Origin: an uncultured Chitinophagaceae bacterium
Lineage (GTDB): Bacteria > Bacteroidota > Bacteroidia > Chitinophagales > Chitinophagaceae
Length of the DNA: 64,000 bases
Reading direction: 5' to 3'
NCBI GenBank assembly: GCA_937907395.1
Contig: CALCII010000011.1
Coordinates: 496,001 to 560,000 of the forward strand
In this document: positions 62,777 through 64,000 of the stretch, in pieces
Layout: each line of letters begins with the position of its first letter
How positions within the stretch are numbered: the stretch's first letter is position 1
Made by a program: the position numbers and the translations under genes
The notes under the pieces: model-generated
Told to the model about the DNA's origin: nothing
What the model saw: only the letters and a program-made list of their open reading frames with translations
The model's database searches: none

Positions 62777-62929
62777 GATTAATTTTTTAGGTTAAAGTTG
62801 TATCAAATATAACGATAAGTAATTTGTGACAAAGGATAATCTTGTTTTGAGTTTCTTTATATACTGGGTCTGTTGCTTGTTAATTGTATATGGCGCCGAA
62901 TATTAAATTAATGTTTCATCGCCAGGAAT

Positions 62930-62937
62930 TACATTTG
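62930..62937 (+). promoter_or_regulatory. Possible -7 element of the beta-lactamase gene
   Basis: TACATTTG matches TAnnTTTG exactly, 15 bases before the ATG. No matching TTTG element lies at 17-21 bases upstream. Confidence 0.3.
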
Positions 62938-62951
62938 TAAAAATTTATTTT

Positions 62952-63791
62952 ATGAATCAAACCCGTCTGCATATATGGTTGTCCGTGTTTATGGTTTCAA
63001 TATTTTTTCTTATCTCCTGTTCTATCAACAATCTTACAATTGATAATGATATAAAACCGTATTTCGATAAGTACAAGGTTACCGGAACCTTTGCTTTGTT
63101 TGACAATGCACAAGCCCATTTTAATATTTATGATACGGCTCTTTATCGTAAACGTTTTTCACCTGCATCTACGTTCAAGATTGTGAATTCATTGATAGGA
63201 CTGGAAACAGGAAGAATCTTTGATGAAAAAATGATCATTAAATGGGATGGTGTGTTTCGGAAAGGCCCCGGTGGAGATACATTGTCTGCCTGGAATAAAG
63301 ATCTTTCAATGGAAGAAGCCTTCAAAGTTTCCAGTGTTCCTTATTACCAGGAAGTGGCTCGCAGGATTGGTCGTGATACCATGCAGTTCTGGATTGATTC
63401 ACTGGCGTATGGAAATAAAAACATCAGCGGCCCGATCGATTCTTTCTGGCTGAACAACACACTTCAGATTTCTCCCGATGAGCAATTGGGGTTGGTGAAA
63501 AAACTGTACTTCGATCAGCTTCCCTTTCAGAAGCGAACCCAGCAGGTTGTACGTAAAGTGATGCTGCAGGAAGACAATACCCTTTATAAACTCAGTTATA
63601 AAACAGGATGGGGTTTCAAAAACGGCGAACATACCGGTTGGGTTGTTGGCTGGATTGAAGAAAACCGTCGCCCTTATTTCTTTGTATTGTTGCTGCAGTC
63701 AAATGATCCCGGTTTCCCAATGGTAGAAAGCCGGCTTTCTTTGCTGAAAGATATTCTGAAGCATTACGGTTTTATGGAAGGTAAAAAATAA
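62952..63791 (+). CDS. Class D (OXA-type) beta-lactamase, probable lipoprotein
   Basis: The 279-residue serine hydrolase has all class D motifs: S73-T-F-K76 (active-site Ser and carbamylatable Lys), S127-S-V129, Y153-G-N155, the omega-region FWLNNTLQISPDEQ with W166, and K217-T-G219. The signal sequence ends in LISC with Cys23, so it is probably a lipoprotein anchored in the periplasm. It hydrolyses beta-lactam rings; the spectrum cannot be told from sequence. There is no IS, integron site or other mobile feature nearby and composition matches the neighbours, so it looks like an intrinsic chromosomal enzyme. Confidence 0.92.
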   Translation: MNQTRLHIWLSVFMVSIFFLISCSINNLTIDNDIKPYFDKYKVTGTFALFDNAQAHFNIYDTALYRKRFSPASTFKIVNSLIGLETGRIFDEKMIIKWDGVFRKGPGGDTLSAWNKDLSMEEAFKVSSVPYYQEVARRIGRDTMQFWIDSLAYGNKNISGPIDSFWLNNTLQISPDEQLGLVKKLYFDQLPFQKRTQQVVRKVMLQEDNTLYKLSYKTGWGFKNGEHTGWVVGWIEENRRPYFFVLLLQSNDPGFPMVESRLSLLKDILKHYGFMEGKK

Positions 63792-63846
63792 TGAAGCTGT
63801 GGCCTGAGTTTTGCAGGACTGCCATCAGAAATCGTATTTTGTAAAC

Positions 63847-64000
63847 GTGTTTTCATTCGCACATATTGAATACCTCTTGTTACTGGTGTTACTGATACCT
63901 GTAGGGCTGTTTTATTTTCTCAATCTGCGATGGAAAAAGGCTACAAAGAAAAAACTGGGAGATGCACAACTGGTAAATGTGCTTACGGCCAATCATTCCC
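63847..64000 (+). CDS. Partial BatA/von Willebrand-type membrane protein, N-terminus only
   Basis: From GTG 63847 the frame reads VFSFAHIEYLLLLVLLIPVG, LFYFLNLRWKKATKKKLGDA and continues past the window edge. The FxxxxxLxLLLLIP start, a single membrane helix, then a basic stretch and GDAxLV are characteristic of BatA/BatB aerotolerance-type N-termini. The rest, including any VWA domain, is outside the window. The start codon is assumed from position; no strong ribosome site is visible. Confidence 0.7.
   Translation, partial: MFSFAHIEYLLLLVLLIPVGLFYFLNLRWKKATKKKLGDAQLVNVLTANHS

Overview
The window looks like a chromosomal segment of a Bacteroidota bacterium, probably of the Chitinophagaceae or a near relative. 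The evidence is: secreted proteins ending in type IX secretion (T9SS) sorting domains of types A and B, SprB-type adhesin repeats, the gliding-motility ABC ATPase GldA, a probable PID-CTERM sorting protein, exported Rhs proteins with a DUF6443-like N-terminus, an ECF sigma/anti-sigma/beta-barrel operon, and promoters of the TTTG-N19-TAnnTTTG type. No genus-specific marker is visible.

Region 1 (1-12.0 kb) is an accessory Rhs polymorphic-toxin locus. A partial YD/DUF5977-type gene, a small exported helical protein and a complete 1634-residue Rhs protein form a tight operon. The Rhs protein ends in a variable tip with an HEGTH metallopeptidase motif, followed by an exported putative immunity protein. 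Downstream lie displaced (orphan) Rhs tips, each beginning at the conserved NGKE..EFxDGxGL part of the core. One carries a peptidoglycan amidase domain and is followed by a probable lipoprotein immunity gene. The other two are damaged. Between and inside them sit two families of REP-like palindromic repeats and fragments of two different REP-associated tyrosine transposases (RAYTs).

Region 2 (12.5-24.3 kb) holds an SprB-repeat T9SS adhesin, then a defence-like cluster: an OLD-family ATPase/Toprim nuclease with an apparent N-terminal frameshift, a Fic AMPylase with an inhibitory motif, a 100-bp REP composite joining the truncated 5' end of an SMEK gene to the truncated 3' end of an SRAP gene, an unknown helical protein, a membrane-anchored TIR protein and a four-helix membrane protein. 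Small housekeeping-type genes follow.

Region 3 (24.4-44.3 kb) is mostly core: surface proteins exported by T9SS, a GH109-type glycosidase, Bax1, a fused 2-oxoacid:ferredoxin oxidoreductase gamma-alpha subunit (without its beta partner), endonuclease III, a FtsB/DivIC protein, enolase and GldA.

Region 4 (44.4-55.6 kb) is a coherent short-chain fatty acid module: propionyl-CoA synthetase, a response regulator, a solute-symporter/histidine-kinase fusion, two small membrane proteins, an MHS-type transporter, an outer-membrane porin, an IS1 InsA-like zinc-ribbon regulator and acetyl-CoA synthetase. A shared ATATACCAA-like motif lies upstream of several of these units and suggests one regulon.

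Region 5 (55.7-64 kb) carries cell-envelope genes (L,D-transpeptidase, ECF sigma/anti-sigma/barrel operon), 2-amino-3-ketobutyrate CoA ligase, a lipoprotein, an intact class D beta-lactamase and the start of a BatA-like gene running off the edge.
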